Assembly: GCA_018224345.1 (NCBI GenBank)
Contig: JAGTUW010000355.1
Coordinates: 1-30,780, forward strand
Length of the DNA: 30,780 bases
Reading direction: 5' to 3'
Source: Bacteroidota bacterium
Lineage (GTDB): Bacteria > Bacteroidota > Ignavibacteria > SZUA-365
Of this stretch, positions 14,018-23,156 are shown in pieces. A program made the translations under genes and the position numbers. The notes beneath the pieces were generated by a model. It worked only from the letters and a program-made list of their open reading frames with translations. It was not told the origin of the DNA and searched no databases. Within the stretch, counting starts at the first letter, position 1, and each line of letters begins with the position of its first letter.

Positions 14018-16258
14018 ATGGCTATATTGAAACGCAACCCCTCAGCGGGACATGCGTATACGGACATTGACTCTGCTCTCGATTCACCGGTGCCCAATGA
14101 TCCTCATCGATACATGAATAACCGACAGCGCATATTCCTCACCGTTGCAGTCTCCGCTCTGCTGCTCGATACACTGTATCTGTTCATTCACCGTGCGTTG
14201 AGCGCTTCAGGTGCGCTTCAGGCCGATCTGCTTCATACTACCCTGATACTTTTTGCGTTTGCCGGAGGTGGGATATACTACTATCGTGCATCCATGGGAG
14301 AGGAGGAGCAGCCGATGCGGCTCATCGGCCGGCTTGTGATAGCCGCGACGCTGTTCATGCTCGTCATCGGTATCACTCAACTCGCTGCCACGACGCATTT
14401 CACCGTAACAATCCATTCAGAGGTGACGTCTGACGGAGACGTCCTTGCGCCCTCGTCTTTTGCCGCCCTCGTCATCACTATCGTTCTTTCCGTTATCGGT
14501 GGCGTGTGCGCCCTCATGGTTTTTTCCTCACTGACGAGGCTGGTGTTTCTCAAGCGAAAAAAACGAACCAGGCGCAACTTCCTCCTCCTGCTGATATCCG
14601 GTGGCACATATATCATTCTGGATTTCCTGGCGGACGCGAACGGCTTCGGCCTGCGCTCCATCGAGACCTTTGGTATCATCGCATATACGATCACCATTAT
14701 TGCCATCCTGATCAATGCGTTTCATTTCTCATGGATTCTCCTCCTTTCGCGCAGGGAAAAGCTCATCAATCTTATGCTCACACTGTTGGGCTTCACACTG
14801 TTTCTGATACTCACGATATATGTCAATAACGAGAGTGAAACTGCTCTCGCGCTGCGTGCCTACCACCCGATGCTGCAATCATTCGTTTCTACCGTATTCG
14901 AATTTGCGACAGCGTCCATGGGCATCGGCTTCGCGGGTACGTTGCTGCATCTTCCGACCGCAAGGGAGTTTGACCGCAAGAAAATGGAAATCAGCAGTTT
15001 GCGTAATCTGAGCCGGCTGATAACGCAAGTGTTTGACTTCGATGAACTTATGACGACGACCACGCACCTGGCTCTCGAAGTCAGCGAGGGTGATGCTGCA
15101 TGGCTTGAAATTTTCACATCAACGGGCAGAGCAAACAGCGGACACACCGCAATGCGGAACGGCACACGCACATCCCTGCTGAACATCACAAACGATGACA
15201 TCGCACTTCTCCGTACGTCGGATGGAGGGCCTCTGCGGCAGCTCGCTCTTACCACCGGTGGTCCGGTCCTGATCCAGGATTTAGCCTCCGATCTGCGCCT
15301 CGATGTGAAAACACGCGATTCGCGAAGCATCGGTACCATCCTGATGCTGCCGCTCAGCAGCCATGGTGATATCATCGGCCTGTTGAATGTCACGAAGCAG
15401 GAAGCATACGCCTTTGACCAGGATGCGATGAACGTTCTCTCCGCCTTTGCCGATATGGTATCCGTTGCAATAGAGAACAGCAACCTGATCAGGGAATCCA
15501 TCGTCAAAGAAAGGATGCAGCAGGAGCTGCTCGTCGCTCAGGAGATGCAGCGGAGTCTTCTGCCGCAACAGCTTCCGCATTCCTCCCGCTTCGAAATCGC
15601 GGCACGTTCCCTCCCGGCCTTCGAAGTCGGCGGCGATTACTTCGATGTCATGCCACTCGATGAGACACATCTCGGTGTCGTCGTCGGTGATGTATCCGGG
15701 AAAGGGGTGTCCGCAGCGCTGTATATGGCACAACTCAAGGGCATTTTCCAGGCACTGACGTCGGCAGATACCTTTTCGACGCGTGATATACTGATCCGCA
15801 TGAACACCCCTCTGTGTCTCAGTATGGAGCGGAAATCCTTTATCAGCCTTCTCTATGCCATTCTCGATACCCAAAACGGTGTATTGACGTATTCCAGAGC
15901 GGGGCACTGTCCCCTGCTGCATGTACGCAATGGGCAAGCACATTATCTGCAACCCGGAGGAATGGCGCTGGGGCTCGATGATGGCACACGATTTTCCGAC
16001 ACACTACGCGAGGAACAACTGAAACTCGAGGATGGCGATATTCTGGTCATGTATACCGACGGTATTACCGAAGCACGCAATCCACAGGATGAAGAATTTC
16101 AATATGAGCGTCTGACGCGGTCCGCGACGGCGAAGGTGAACGGGTCGGCCGGGGAAATCCTCGATGCAATCATCGCCGATGTTCACACCTACAGTGCACG
16201 CGCCGATGCCGAAGACGATATGACCCTGCTCGTCCTGCGTTGGGGTGGGCGAGTTTGA
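14018..16258 (+). CDS. Membrane-bound GAF-PP2C (SpoIIE/RsbU-type) phosphatase
   Basis: About 746 residues from the ATG at 14018. The open frame reaches back to 13670, but that part lies antisense to the OppF gene and is unlikely to be coding; an ATG at 14114 is the other candidate. Seven or eight hydrophobic segments fill about residues 30-310. A GAF domain at about 330-490 follows, with a short helical linker, QQELLVAQEMQRSLLPQQLP, typical of these phosphatases. The PP2C domain has GGDYFD (about 538-543), VGDVSGKG, SRAGHCPLLHV, VMYTDGITEA and AEDDMTLLV, so all metal ligands are visible. It probably senses an envelope or membrane signal and dephosphorylates the STAS protein encoded next. Confidence 0.9.
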   Translation: MAILKRNPSAGHAYTDIDSALDSPVPNDPHRYMNNRQRIFLTVAVSALLLDTLYLFIHRALSASGALQADLLHTTLILFAFAGGGIYYYRASMGEEEQPMRLIGRLVIAATLFMLVIGITQLAATTHFTVTIHSEVTSDGDVLAPSSFAALVITIVLSVIGGVCALMVFSSLTRLVFLKRKKRTRRNFLLLLISGGTYIILDFLADANGFGLRSIETFGIIAYTITIIAILINAFHFSWILLLSRREKLINLMLTLLGFTLFLILTIYVNNESETALALRAYHPMLQSFVSTVFEFATASMGIGFAGTLLHLPTAREFDRKKMEISSLRNLSRLITQVFDFDELMTTTTHLALEVSEGDAAWLEIFTSTGRANSGHTAMRNGTRTSLLNITNDDIALLRTSDGGPLRQLALTTGGPVLIQDLASDLRLDVKTRDSRSIGTILMLPLSSHGDIIGLLNVTKQEAYAFDQDAMNVLSAFADMVSVAIENSNLIRESIVKERMQQELLVAQEMQRSLLPQQLPHSSRFEIAARSLPAFEVGGDYFDVMPLDETHLGVVVGDVSGKGVSAALYMAQLKGIFQALTSADTFSTRDILIRMNTPLCLSMERKSFISLLYAILDTQNGVLTYSRAGHCPLLHVRNGQAHYLQPGGMALGLDDGTRFSDTLREEQLKLEDGDILVMYTDGITEARNPQDEEFQYERLTRSATAKVNGSAGEILDAIIADVHTYSARADAEDDMTLLVLRWGGRV

Positions 16259-16316
16259 TTGTCGATGTGAATGCCGTAATTTGAAAAGAGTTATGTCCGG
16301 TATAGAGGAGTCATAT

Positions 16317-16682
16317 ATGAGTGAATTTACTGTAGGTGCACGGCAACGCGATGCCGTTTCCGTTCTGGAGTTGAAGGGGTACCTCGATGCCCATACGGCT
16401 CCAGAACTCGAACGCGCCTTTCAGGCGCAACTTGATGAGCAGAGGTATGACATTGTGGTGAATTTCAAAGACCTCTCCTACATCAGCAGCGCGGGACTTG
16501 GCGTGCTGATGCAGTTTATCGAGGATGTCAGAAAAAACAATGGCGACATCAAGCTCTGCAATATGTCGGCAAGAGTTTACAATGTATTCGATCTTCTCGG
16601 TTTTCCGATGCTGTACGAAATATTCGATGAAGAAGATGAGGCAGTCAAGAAATTCCTGAACAAAACCGGTAATCTCACGTAA
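16317..16682 (+). CDS. STAS-domain anti-sigma-factor antagonist (SpoIIAA/RsbV-like)
   Basis: 121 residues forming a single STAS domain. VLELKGYLDAHTAPELERAF and DLSYISSAGLGVLMQF (S57/S58, one of which is the expected phosphorylated serine) are the family signature. The domain end is NVFDLLGFPMLYEIFD. The ATG at 16317 has GGAG 6 nt upstream, so I prefer it to the longer frame from 16245, which would overlap the phosphatase gene. In the known scheme the unphosphorylated form binds a switch kinase and frees its target, and phosphatases such as the two flanking ones reset it. Confidence 0.93.
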   Translation: MSEFTVGARQRDAVSVLELKGYLDAHTAPELERAFQAQLDEQRYDIVVNFKDLSYISSAGLGVLMQFIEDVRKNNGDIKLCNMSARVYNVFDLLGFPMLYEIFDEEDEAVKKFLNKTGNLT

Positions 16683-16724
16683 ACCAGGCACAGAGCATCC
16701 GGATAATATACACCCGTTAATCCC

Positions 16725-17177
16725 TTGCCAGATACACACAACCATAACGAACAGATTCTTCAGATTCAGAGCAGGACGGAGTTCCTCTCCGACATGAGGA
16801 ATTTTGTCTCCGACGCCGCACGGCGGGTTGGCTTCGACGAGGGTGATGTCGGAAAAATCGAACTTGCAATCGACGAAGCCTGCACCAACATCATCAAACA
16901 TGCGTATCGCTTCAATCCTGACGGCCTGATAGAAATCCGCCTGAGCACCCAGGAAAGCGGACAGAACAGCAGAAAATTCGTCGTGGAGATTTTCGACAGT
17001 GGCCTCTCCTTTGACAGCAGCCAGTACAGCGCCCCGAACATGAGCGAATACTTCAGAAAGCTACGCCATGGAGGGCTTGGTATTCTGCTGATGAAAAAAC
17101 TGATGGACGAGGTGGAATTCGGTCCTTCCGTCGGCGGCCGCAATGCCATCCGCATGGTCAAATACCTTCCTGCCTGA
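16725..17177 (+). CDS. RsbW/SpoIIAB-like HATPase switch kinase
   Basis: 150 residues of the HATPase_c_2 family. The N box is EACTNIIKHAYR, the G1 region is FDSGLSFD and the G2 region is GGLGILLMKKLMDEVEF. These kinases phosphorylate STAS proteins and bind sigma factors or other targets. I take the TTG at 16725 as the start because the first in-frame ATG (16794) would remove the beginning of the domain, QIQSRTEFLSDMRNF, and a stop lies just upstream of the TTG. There is no good ribosome site, so the start is uncertain. It follows the STAS gene by 42 bp. No sigma factor is encoded nearby, so the bound target is open. Confidence 0.88.
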   Translation: MPDTHNHNEQILQIQSRTEFLSDMRNFVSDAARRVGFDEGDVGKIELAIDEACTNIIKHAYRFNPDGLIEIRLSTQESGQNSRKFVVEIFDSGLSFDSSQYSAPNMSEYFRKLRHGGLGILLMKKLMDEVEFGPSVGGRNAIRMVKYLPA

Positions 17178-17270
17178 CCGGCTCCCGCATACCGGCACGA
17201 CATCCTTCTTTCGCCCGAATGCATGATTCCGTATATTCTGTGATTACTTCTGATCACTGTTTCACTCGTG

Positions 17271-19019
17271 ATGGATAGACAGGCCGAACACTCCACATCC
17301 GCGCATGACATCATTTCCGACAGTGGCGCACTGCTGGAATTGAGCAATGTATTGAACTCATCGACGGATCTGGATTTTATCCTCGGCAACATCCTCCTGA
17401 CATCAATGGGGAAACTCCTTATCTCCCGCGGTGTCGTACTATTGGAAAAGGAAAAACAAACCTATCAAATAAAATCCGTCAAAGGGCTTCGCACCGATCA
17501 TCTGCATTCCACCTATTTCCTCCCACCGGGCTGGGAGCATGCTGTCGAAGTCACCGTGCTCGAGAACTCACCCGACGATGCCATCCGCCACTTCGCTGCA
17601 TGTTGCAGGTCCTGCGCATTGGAGATTATCATCCCCATGCTTCTCGACGGACGCCTGGTCGGTGTCATCGGGCTTGGCGGCAAGGTCAGCAACAAACCCT
17701 TTCTGTCCGCTGATCTGACCTTTCTCGAGTCCGTGGCCGCCGTCGCTGCCACTGCCGTCAAGAGCGCCCTGAAGATCGAAGAACTCCGCCAGCTCAATCG
17801 CCGCCTCGATTCGAAAGTGCAGGAGATGAATACGCTGTTCGAGATCAGTCGCGAAATGAACACGACCTTCGACCCCGAGGATATTCTCCGCACGCTGAGT
17901 TATGCGTTAATGGGACAACTTCGGGTGCTGCGCTACATCGTCTTTACACTTGAAAACGGCACACTCCGTCCGGTCCTGACGCGATTGCCTGATTTCGTCC
18001 CGCACTCCGAATACCAACGCGCACTCGCGGGACTCCGCGAGACACTCGTATTCTCCGAGCATCGGGTACCGGAAAACCCGCATGAACAATGGCTGCACGA
18101 TGCTGGACTCAGCACATTGATTCCGATGAACACACAGCATCAGTTACGCGGGGTGCTGTGTCTCGGTCAGCGTATCGGTGGGGAGCGCTTCGACACCTCG
18201 GAACTCGAATATCTTCATGCACTTGCCAACATCACGATTTCCGCATTGGAGAATGCGCGACTGGTGAAAGATACGATCGAGCGACAACGGCTCGAACAGG
18301 AACTGACCGTCGCAAAAATCATTCAGAACGGTCTACTGCCGAAGGCGCTTCCATCACCGAGTGGATATGAGGTTGCCGCGGTCAATGAATCGTCACAACA
18401 GGTGGGAGGAGACTATTATGACGTCATTGCTCTTTCCGCACATGAATACGTCCTGGCTATCGCCGATGTCGCGGGAAAGGGCGTGCCGGCCGCGCTGTTG
18501 ATGGCCAATATGCAAGCCGCCCTGCGCACCATCGCGCCGCTGCGTCTTCCCCTGCCCGACGCAACGGCACGCATGAATGCGGTCATCCATGCCAATACCG
18601 GCGTCGATAAGTTTATTACGTTTTTCTGGGGCGTACTCGATACACAGGCACATACTCTCAGCTATGTCAATGCCGGACACAATCCTCCCTACCTGCTGCA
18701 TGCCGATGGAAGTATGCGGGCGCTGACTGAAGGCGGACTGATTCTCGGCGTCCTGGACCCGCCGCCGCCGTACGCCTCGGAGACCGTGTCGCTGACCCCG
18801 GGCGACACGATGGTCAGCTACACCGACGGTGTCAGCGAAGCCATGTCAAAGGACATGGAAGAATTCGGGGATGAAACCCTGCGGACGCTGCTGCAGAGCA
18901 ACCGTTCTCTGTCCGCACACCTGCTGCTTGAATCTGTCCGTGACGAAATTCTCGCGTTCACCGAGGGTGCACAACAATCCGACGATATCACCATGCTGAT
19001 TGTCCGCCGTCTCCGGTGA
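17271..19019 (+). CDS. Double-GAF PP2C (SpoIIE/RsbU-type) phosphatase
   Basis: 582 residues, cytoplasmic. Two GAF-like domains cover about 20-175 and 195-345; the first includes CCRSC in a loop (near residue 110), which might bind a metal or respond to redox, though that is only a guess. The PP2C domain follows the linker RLEQELTVAKIIQNGLLPKALP and contains GGDYYD (D near 381), IADVAGKG, VNAGHNPPYLL, VSYTDGVSEAM and QSDDITMLI, a complete metal-binding set. A GTG at 17268 directly precedes the ATG and could be used instead. It comes 93 bp after the kinase gene and 39 bp before the MFS gene, and belongs to the same signalling cluster. Confidence 0.92.
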   Translation: MDRQAEHSTSAHDIISDSGALLELSNVLNSSTDLDFILGNILLTSMGKLLISRGVVLLEKEKQTYQIKSVKGLRTDHLHSTYFLPPGWEHAVEVTVLENSPDDAIRHFAACCRSCALEIIIPMLLDGRLVGVIGLGGKVSNKPFLSADLTFLESVAAVAATAVKSALKIEELRQLNRRLDSKVQEMNTLFEISREMNTTFDPEDILRTLSYALMGQLRVLRYIVFTLENGTLRPVLTRLPDFVPHSEYQRALAGLRETLVFSEHRVPENPHEQWLHDAGLSTLIPMNTQHQLRGVLCLGQRIGGERFDTSELEYLHALANITISALENARLVKDTIERQRLEQELTVAKIIQNGLLPKALPSPSGYEVAAVNESSQQVGGDYYDVIALSAHEYVLAIADVAGKGVPAALLMANMQAALRTIAPLRLPLPDATARMNAVIHANTGVDKFITFFWGVLDTQAHTLSYVNAGHNPPYLLHADGSMRALTEGGLILGVLDPPPPYASETVSLTPGDTMVSYTDGVSEAMSKDMEEFGDETLRTLLQSNRSLSAHLLLESVRDEILAFTEGAQQSDDITMLIVRRLR

Positions 19020-19058
19020 GACCGGTGGACCCCGAATGCAACAAGGAGACTTTCAACG

Positions 19059-20351
19059 ATGAGTGCTACGATTCCGAATCCTGTTCTTCCCGAACCTCCA
19101 CCCGTATTCCGCTGGCTGGTGCTGATTGTCATCAGTCTGGCCATGTTCGGGAATTATTATATATACGACAGTATCAGTCCGCTGGCCGACGTCCTTGCGA
19201 CGCAGCTTGGGTATTCGGATTCGAATATCGGACTGCTCAATGCCATCTACAGTGTCCCGAATGTCATCATGGTTCTCATCGGTGGAATCATCATCGATCG
19301 TATCGGGACGAAGAAGTCCATTCTTATCTTTGCCGTGCTCTGCTTCGTCGGCGCAGCCGTCACCGCTTCCTCGGCCGAATTGTATGTCATGGCTTCGGGA
19401 CGTCTGATTTTCGGCCTCGGCGCTGAATCGCTTATCGTCGCCGTCACCACGACACTGGCAAAATGGTTCAGGGGCAAGGAACTGAGTTTCGCCTTCGGCA
19501 TCAACCTGACCATTGCACGGCTGGGGACATTCGCGGCATTGAACTCACCCTCCTGGGCCAAACCCCTGTATGAATTCTGGCAATACCCGCTGCTTCTGTC
19601 CGTCGGCGCCGGTGTCATCTGCGTCGCCGCGGCATTGCTGTATTTCGCACAGGACAGATACGCGTCGCGGAACTATCAGCTCGGTCAGGCGGCGGAAACC
19701 GACAAAGTCGCTCTCAGGGACATCTTCAAATTCAGCACTTCGTATTGGTATGTCGTTGCGTTGTGCATCACGTTCTACTCCGCCATTTTTCCCTTCCAGA
19801 CCTTTGCCGTCAAATTCTTCGTCGAGGCACATGGTGTCACGCGGGAAACCGGGGGCTTTCTCTCCAGCATGCTGACGCTGTTCGCCATGTTCGCCACCCC
19901 GCTGTTCGGACTGCTGGCCGACAAAATCGGAAAACGTGCGTTGATGATGATGTTCGGTTCCCTGCTGCTGATTCCCGTCTACCTGATGATGGCCTATCTC
20001 GATGTGTCATTGTACATCCCCATGGCGATGATGGGCATATCCTTCTCACTCATCCCCGCCGTCATGTGGCCATCGGTCACCTATCTCGTGTCCCCGGCAC
20101 GTCTCGGAACGGCCTACGGCATGATGACCATGATTCAGAACGTCGGCCTGGCCGGCTTCAATTTCCTCATCGGCTGGGCCAATGATTACTCCCATGCCGG
20201 CGTCGACAACCCGGAGGGGTACAACCTGGGCATGTGGATATTCAGCATTCTCGGTTTTGTCGGCTTTTTCTTCGCCTGGCGCCTCCGCCGACATGAACTC
20301 GGCCCCGACGGACACGGACTCGAGACCATCACCACGAAGACAGGGGTCTGA
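19059..20351 (+). CDS. Major facilitator superfamily transporter
   Basis: 430 residues with 12 likely membrane helices. The helix 2-3 loop is GGIIIDRIGTKKSI, which matches the MFS A-motif, and LLADKIGKRALMM is the second copy in the C-terminal half. The helix 4 region, ASGRLIFGLGAESLIVA, also fits MFS. A PNPVLPEPPP-rich N-terminus is cytoplasmic. AAGGAG lies 11 nt before the ATG. It is 39 bp after the double-GAF phosphatase and is followed by a terminator, so it is the last gene of that run. The substrate is not apparent; relatives with this motif set are often annotated as MFSD1-like. Confidence 0.9.
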   Translation: MSATIPNPVLPEPPPVFRWLVLIVISLAMFGNYYIYDSISPLADVLATQLGYSDSNIGLLNAIYSVPNVIMVLIGGIIIDRIGTKKSILIFAVLCFVGAAVTASSAELYVMASGRLIFGLGAESLIVAVTTTLAKWFRGKELSFAFGINLTIARLGTFAALNSPSWAKPLYEFWQYPLLLSVGAGVICVAAALLYFAQDRYASRNYQLGQAAETDKVALRDIFKFSTSYWYVVALCITFYSAIFPFQTFAVKFFVEAHGVTRETGGFLSSMLTLFAMFATPLFGLLADKIGKRALMMMFGSLLLIPVYLMMAYLDVSLYIPMAMMGISFSLIPAVMWPSVTYLVSPARLGTAYGMMTMIQNVGLAGFNFLIGWANDYSHAGVDNPEGYNLGMWIFSILGFVGFFFAWRLRRHELGPDGHGLETITTKTGV

Positions 20352-20380
20352 TCGGCATCACCGGCAGATTCACATCGTGA

Positions 20381-20409
20381 AAAGGGACAGGCATATTGCC
20401 TGTCCCTTT
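20381..20409 (+). terminator. Hairpin terminator after the MFS gene
   Basis: AAAGGGACAGGCA (20381-20393) pairs perfectly with TGCCTGTCCCTTT (20397-20409) over the loop TAT. The T tract after it is short (TTTGTTTCTG), but the A/T ends of the arms help. It closes the signalling run. Confidence 0.85.
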
Positions 20410-20660
20410 GTTTCTGTATCCATGATATTTTGAGCCCTTCCGGGAAGCAGTCTTCATGGAAATCATCAAGGTCCTTCTACCGTTGTCAATCGCCTGCATT
20501 CCCCAACAATCTGCTCTCCACCGTAATCAATTGCAGTCATACATACCTCGGTGGACTCAGGATATGCACATCTCTCGTATTTCTGTTGCCAATCAAGACT
20601 ACCTGACGGAAAGTGCATGCAATGACCACAAAAGACTTTTCTTCATTTCACACTCCACAT
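20410..20660. other. Intergenic region between convergent genes
   Basis: About 250 bp between the MFS terminator and the convergent secreted-protein gene. An open frame from 20456 on the + strand runs into the 3' end of that gene and has no ribosome site or family resemblance. I see no gene, RNA or repeat here. No clear terminator for the - strand gene was found. Confidence 0.6.
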
Positions 20661-21776
20661 TCACATTATTGTTATCTGGCGGACAGAACTGCGATCATAT
20701 TGACGGACCATGATAAAAAACACTCCGGCCTGGACATCGTGCAGGTCAGGCGCAATATGGATGGTAGCGGCTGTGGACACCGGAGGCGCATGCTTCCCCT
20801 TCCAGGCCACTATTCCGTCGATACTGTAAATGGTAATTTCCACCATTTCATCCGCAATCCATTCGCCATCGAGGGCCAATGAAACGTTTCGAGATCGTTC
20901 CAGCACATTCGGAGAAATGGTGACATGCAGTTCGTTGCCGCGATTCGCGGGCAAATGTTTCACTGGAGCCTTTTCAACGCCGTAATCACGGAAATACTCC
21001 CGGTAATGCACGGACTGCCTGGGGCTCCAGTAAAACCGCACGAAGAGCACTCGCCGGCTGTAATCGCCCCGCAACTGCGGAACGTAAACCGGTCGCAACC
21101 GGATACGCAGCATGTCTCCGGCATACTGATCCGGAACCCAGTGTCGTTCGAAATAATCATAAATCGTCGAGTCGAACGGGAATCCTTCGATTGAATGTTC
21201 ATCCAACTCATAAAAATGATTCACGGGCCGGTAAAGAATCGAATCCAGCGTCTCGACGACTGTTTCATCATCGTGGGAGATGACGTCGACAATGAACAGC
21301 ACACTGTCCGGAATCGAAAACATCGTTGTGTCATCCTCCAGGGACATCACTGCGGTATCGCCGGGCCAATAGGTCGGGAGCTCAATCAGTCCATCCAGAA
21401 AATAAAACACGGTATCGCCGGCAGCAGGTACAAACGGTCGTGAGTACACCGGATTTGCGAATGTGGTAGCGTTCGTATCGTACACGAGCATGTCCTGTGT
21501 CATCCCCTCCCAGACCAGCGGATGGTCCAGCGGTACATGCAGCGTGTCGCCTGTCGTTCCACGCAGATTGACCTCACCGAATACGGCGCCGACCGCGGCG
21601 AACTTGAAGTATTGCGTGACTTTCGCGTAATGACCAAGATGGAGGTTGGCCGTGTCGCGTACACTCATGATGTACGTCGAATCATTCATCGCATAAAGAG
21701 CGTCTGACACTGTCTGTCCCGTCGCTCCGGCCACATTCATGACGATGACGGCTGCAACAATCGACAATGTTCTCAT
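20661..21776 (-). CDS. Secreted protein with T9SS type A C-terminal sorting domain
   Basis: 371 residues. A signal peptide (MRTLSIVAAVIVMNVAGATGQ) is followed by a beta-rich, acidic region of unknown family rich in Asp, Tyr and aromatic residues. The final about 85 residues look like a Por secretion system sorting domain: VTISPN, then a VEITIYSIDGIVAWKG strand, a HIAPDLHDVQAGVFFIMV strand and a basic SSVRQITIM end. Such a domain targets proteins to the type IX system, which cleaves it and attaches or releases the passenger. The start overlaps the preceding gene as ATGA (21773-21776), so the two genes are translated together. I do not recognise the passenger. Confidence 0.82.
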   Translation of the reverse strand: MRTLSIVAAVIVMNVAGATGQTVSDALYAMNDSTYIMSVRDTANLHLGHYAKVTQYFKFAAVGAVFGEVNLRGTTGDTLHVPLDHPLVWEGMTQDMLVYDTNATTFANPVYSRPFVPAAGDTVFYFLDGLIELPTYWPGDTAVMSLEDDTTMFSIPDSVLFIVDVISHDDETVVETLDSILYRPVNHFYELDEHSIEGFPFDSTIYDYFERHWVPDQYAGDMLRIRLRPVYVPQLRGDYSRRVLFVRFYWSPRQSVHYREYFRDYGVEKAPVKHLPANRGNELHVTISPNVLERSRNVSLALDGEWIADEMVEITIYSIDGIVAWKGKHAPPVSTAATIHIAPDLHDVQAGVFFIMVRQYDRSSVRQITIM

Positions 21777-22639
21777 TGATCTACCTCCTCGAATTTGAAT
21801 TTTATACTGTACTGAAAGTTTGCCAAGACCGGAATATCTCTTCCAACAACATCCTGGAGACTCAGTAAACCTGCATCCGAAACTTGCAAAGATCTCAGTT
21901 CACCTTCAATTACACTGCTACCGAACTTGTTCATTGTGATGTCATACTCGAAACGATAACGTTTCAAAGAAAATAAACTATGTGTGTATCCAGAAAACCA
22001 ACCGTGATATTCCATGTGTTCGCCGAATTTCTGTTTACTTTCAAATGCGATCGTGTCAATCGTCATCCTGAGTTTCCGGAAATCCGGGGATGGGATGCTA
22101 TCTCCAGTGAGAATTGCAGTCCCATGCCTTTCCCGGTCAATATCCCTGAATATGGCAAGAACGGCGTCCCCCCACAGTCCGCCTCTATTATATATCTCCT
22201 GGATGATTCGGGACTGGTAATCAGTGCTCGAATCAATAATGCAAACCGCCCCTGAAGTGTCAATCGCGCATCGGTAGCCAGTCCCGTAGTATTCGTTGCG
22301 TCCTCGATTAAAATCCACTCCCGCATCACCTGACATTTCAATGGTTCTGTTGTACGCTTCAATATGTCCAACAATCAACTGCCCCGACGTCACCGGTATT
22401 CGCTCTGATTCGAATAATTCAATGTTCGTGGTATTCATGTAGGTGAATGTTTCAGCGTGTCCAGCCGCAGGTTCACCTGAAAACCACAAGCTGAACTCTT
22501 CAGTGTATTTCCTCCCACTCGGAGTCATGCCCATTTCCTGAGAACAGACAGGCGCACTCGACACTGTCAGAAACAGCATAGCCGCACAGAAAGCACATCC
22601 ATACCGGGATATTCTGCGAATTCCATTTCCAGTATTCAT
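21773..22639 (-). CDS. Secreted hypothetical protein coupled to the T9SS-sorted protein
   Basis: 288 residues. A signal peptide (RRISRYGCAFCAAMLFLTVSSAPVCSQE) ends at a probable SQ/E cleavage region; a cysteine near the cleavage site is not a convincing lipobox. The mature part alternates beta-strand-like stretches, contains DIDRERHG and a C-terminal YSIKFKFEEVDQ, and resembles no family I can name. The ATG at 22639 has AGGGG about 5 nt upstream. Codon use here is more AT-rich than in neighbours. The 4-bp overlap with the next gene suggests the two products work together at the cell surface. Confidence 0.75.
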   Translation of the reverse strand: MNTGNGIRRISRYGCAFCAAMLFLTVSSAPVCSQEMGMTPSGRKYTEEFSLWFSGEPAAGHAETFTYMNTTNIELFESERIPVTSGQLIVGHIEAYNRTIEMSGDAGVDFNRGRNEYYGTGYRCAIDTSGAVCIIDSSTDYQSRIIQEIYNRGGLWGDAVLAIFRDIDRERHGTAILTGDSIPSPDFRKLRMTIDTIAFESKQKFGEHMEYHGWFSGYTHSLFSLKRYRFEYDITMNKFGSSVIEGELRSLQVSDAGLLSLQDVVGRDIPVLANFQYSIKFKFEEVDQ

Positions 22640-23005
22640 CGTACCCCTTTCAATACAGAGACATGAGAATGGCTCAGTGATAGGTAATATTTACCGGCGA
22701 TGCAAGTCGTTGTCATGATTGTTTTCTGGTAATGCGATCGAGTGTTCGACATTCATGATTAGCTGGAATATGGTCCATCAGTCTTGATTTTCGTTTTTAA
22801 ATGTGTGGTGCTACCGACCAGGAGCCGAATAAACCAGGCATTCCATATGGGACTACGTCTCTCTGTGCTTTGCCTTTTTTCCTGCTCAGAATATCCACAT
22901 TAATAGTCTCTTTCACAGCAGGTCACGCTCTTTGCTCCTTCGGTCCGGTTAATTACGACGGAATTTGTCAAAAAAAAAACCAGACGAAATGTATTTATTT
23001 TTGGC
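22640..23005. other. AT-rich intergenic region upstream of the secreted-protein pair
   Basis: About 365 bp of lower GC than the rest of the window, including a run of ten A at 22970-22979. The promoter of the two secreted-protein genes must lie at the left side, but no box stands out. An open frame from 22801 to 23214 on the + strand has no ribosome site and its last part belongs to the transposase remnant. Confidence 0.6.
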
Positions 23006-23034
23006 TTGTTTTTTATTTATTTCTGTTTTATAAT
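23006..23034 (+). promoter_or_regulatory. Near-consensus sigma70-type promoter reading into the transposase remnant
   Basis: TTGTTT (23006-23011) and a perfect TATAAT (23029-23034) are separated by 17 bp in a T-rich tract. It points to the + strand, toward the decayed transposase. It could be the old insertion-sequence promoter, or a chance product of the AT-rich stretch. Confidence 0.4.
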
Positions 23035-23156
23035 GACAGTTTTTTCTCTCTCCGGGACCTCCCCCTGTCAGTTCAGATCTCCGGCAAGGATGTTTCGCCT
23101 GTACCGGGCAAGAGGGGGCAAAGGACTGAAGGGACGGAACAGAGGCATGAGCGCAA

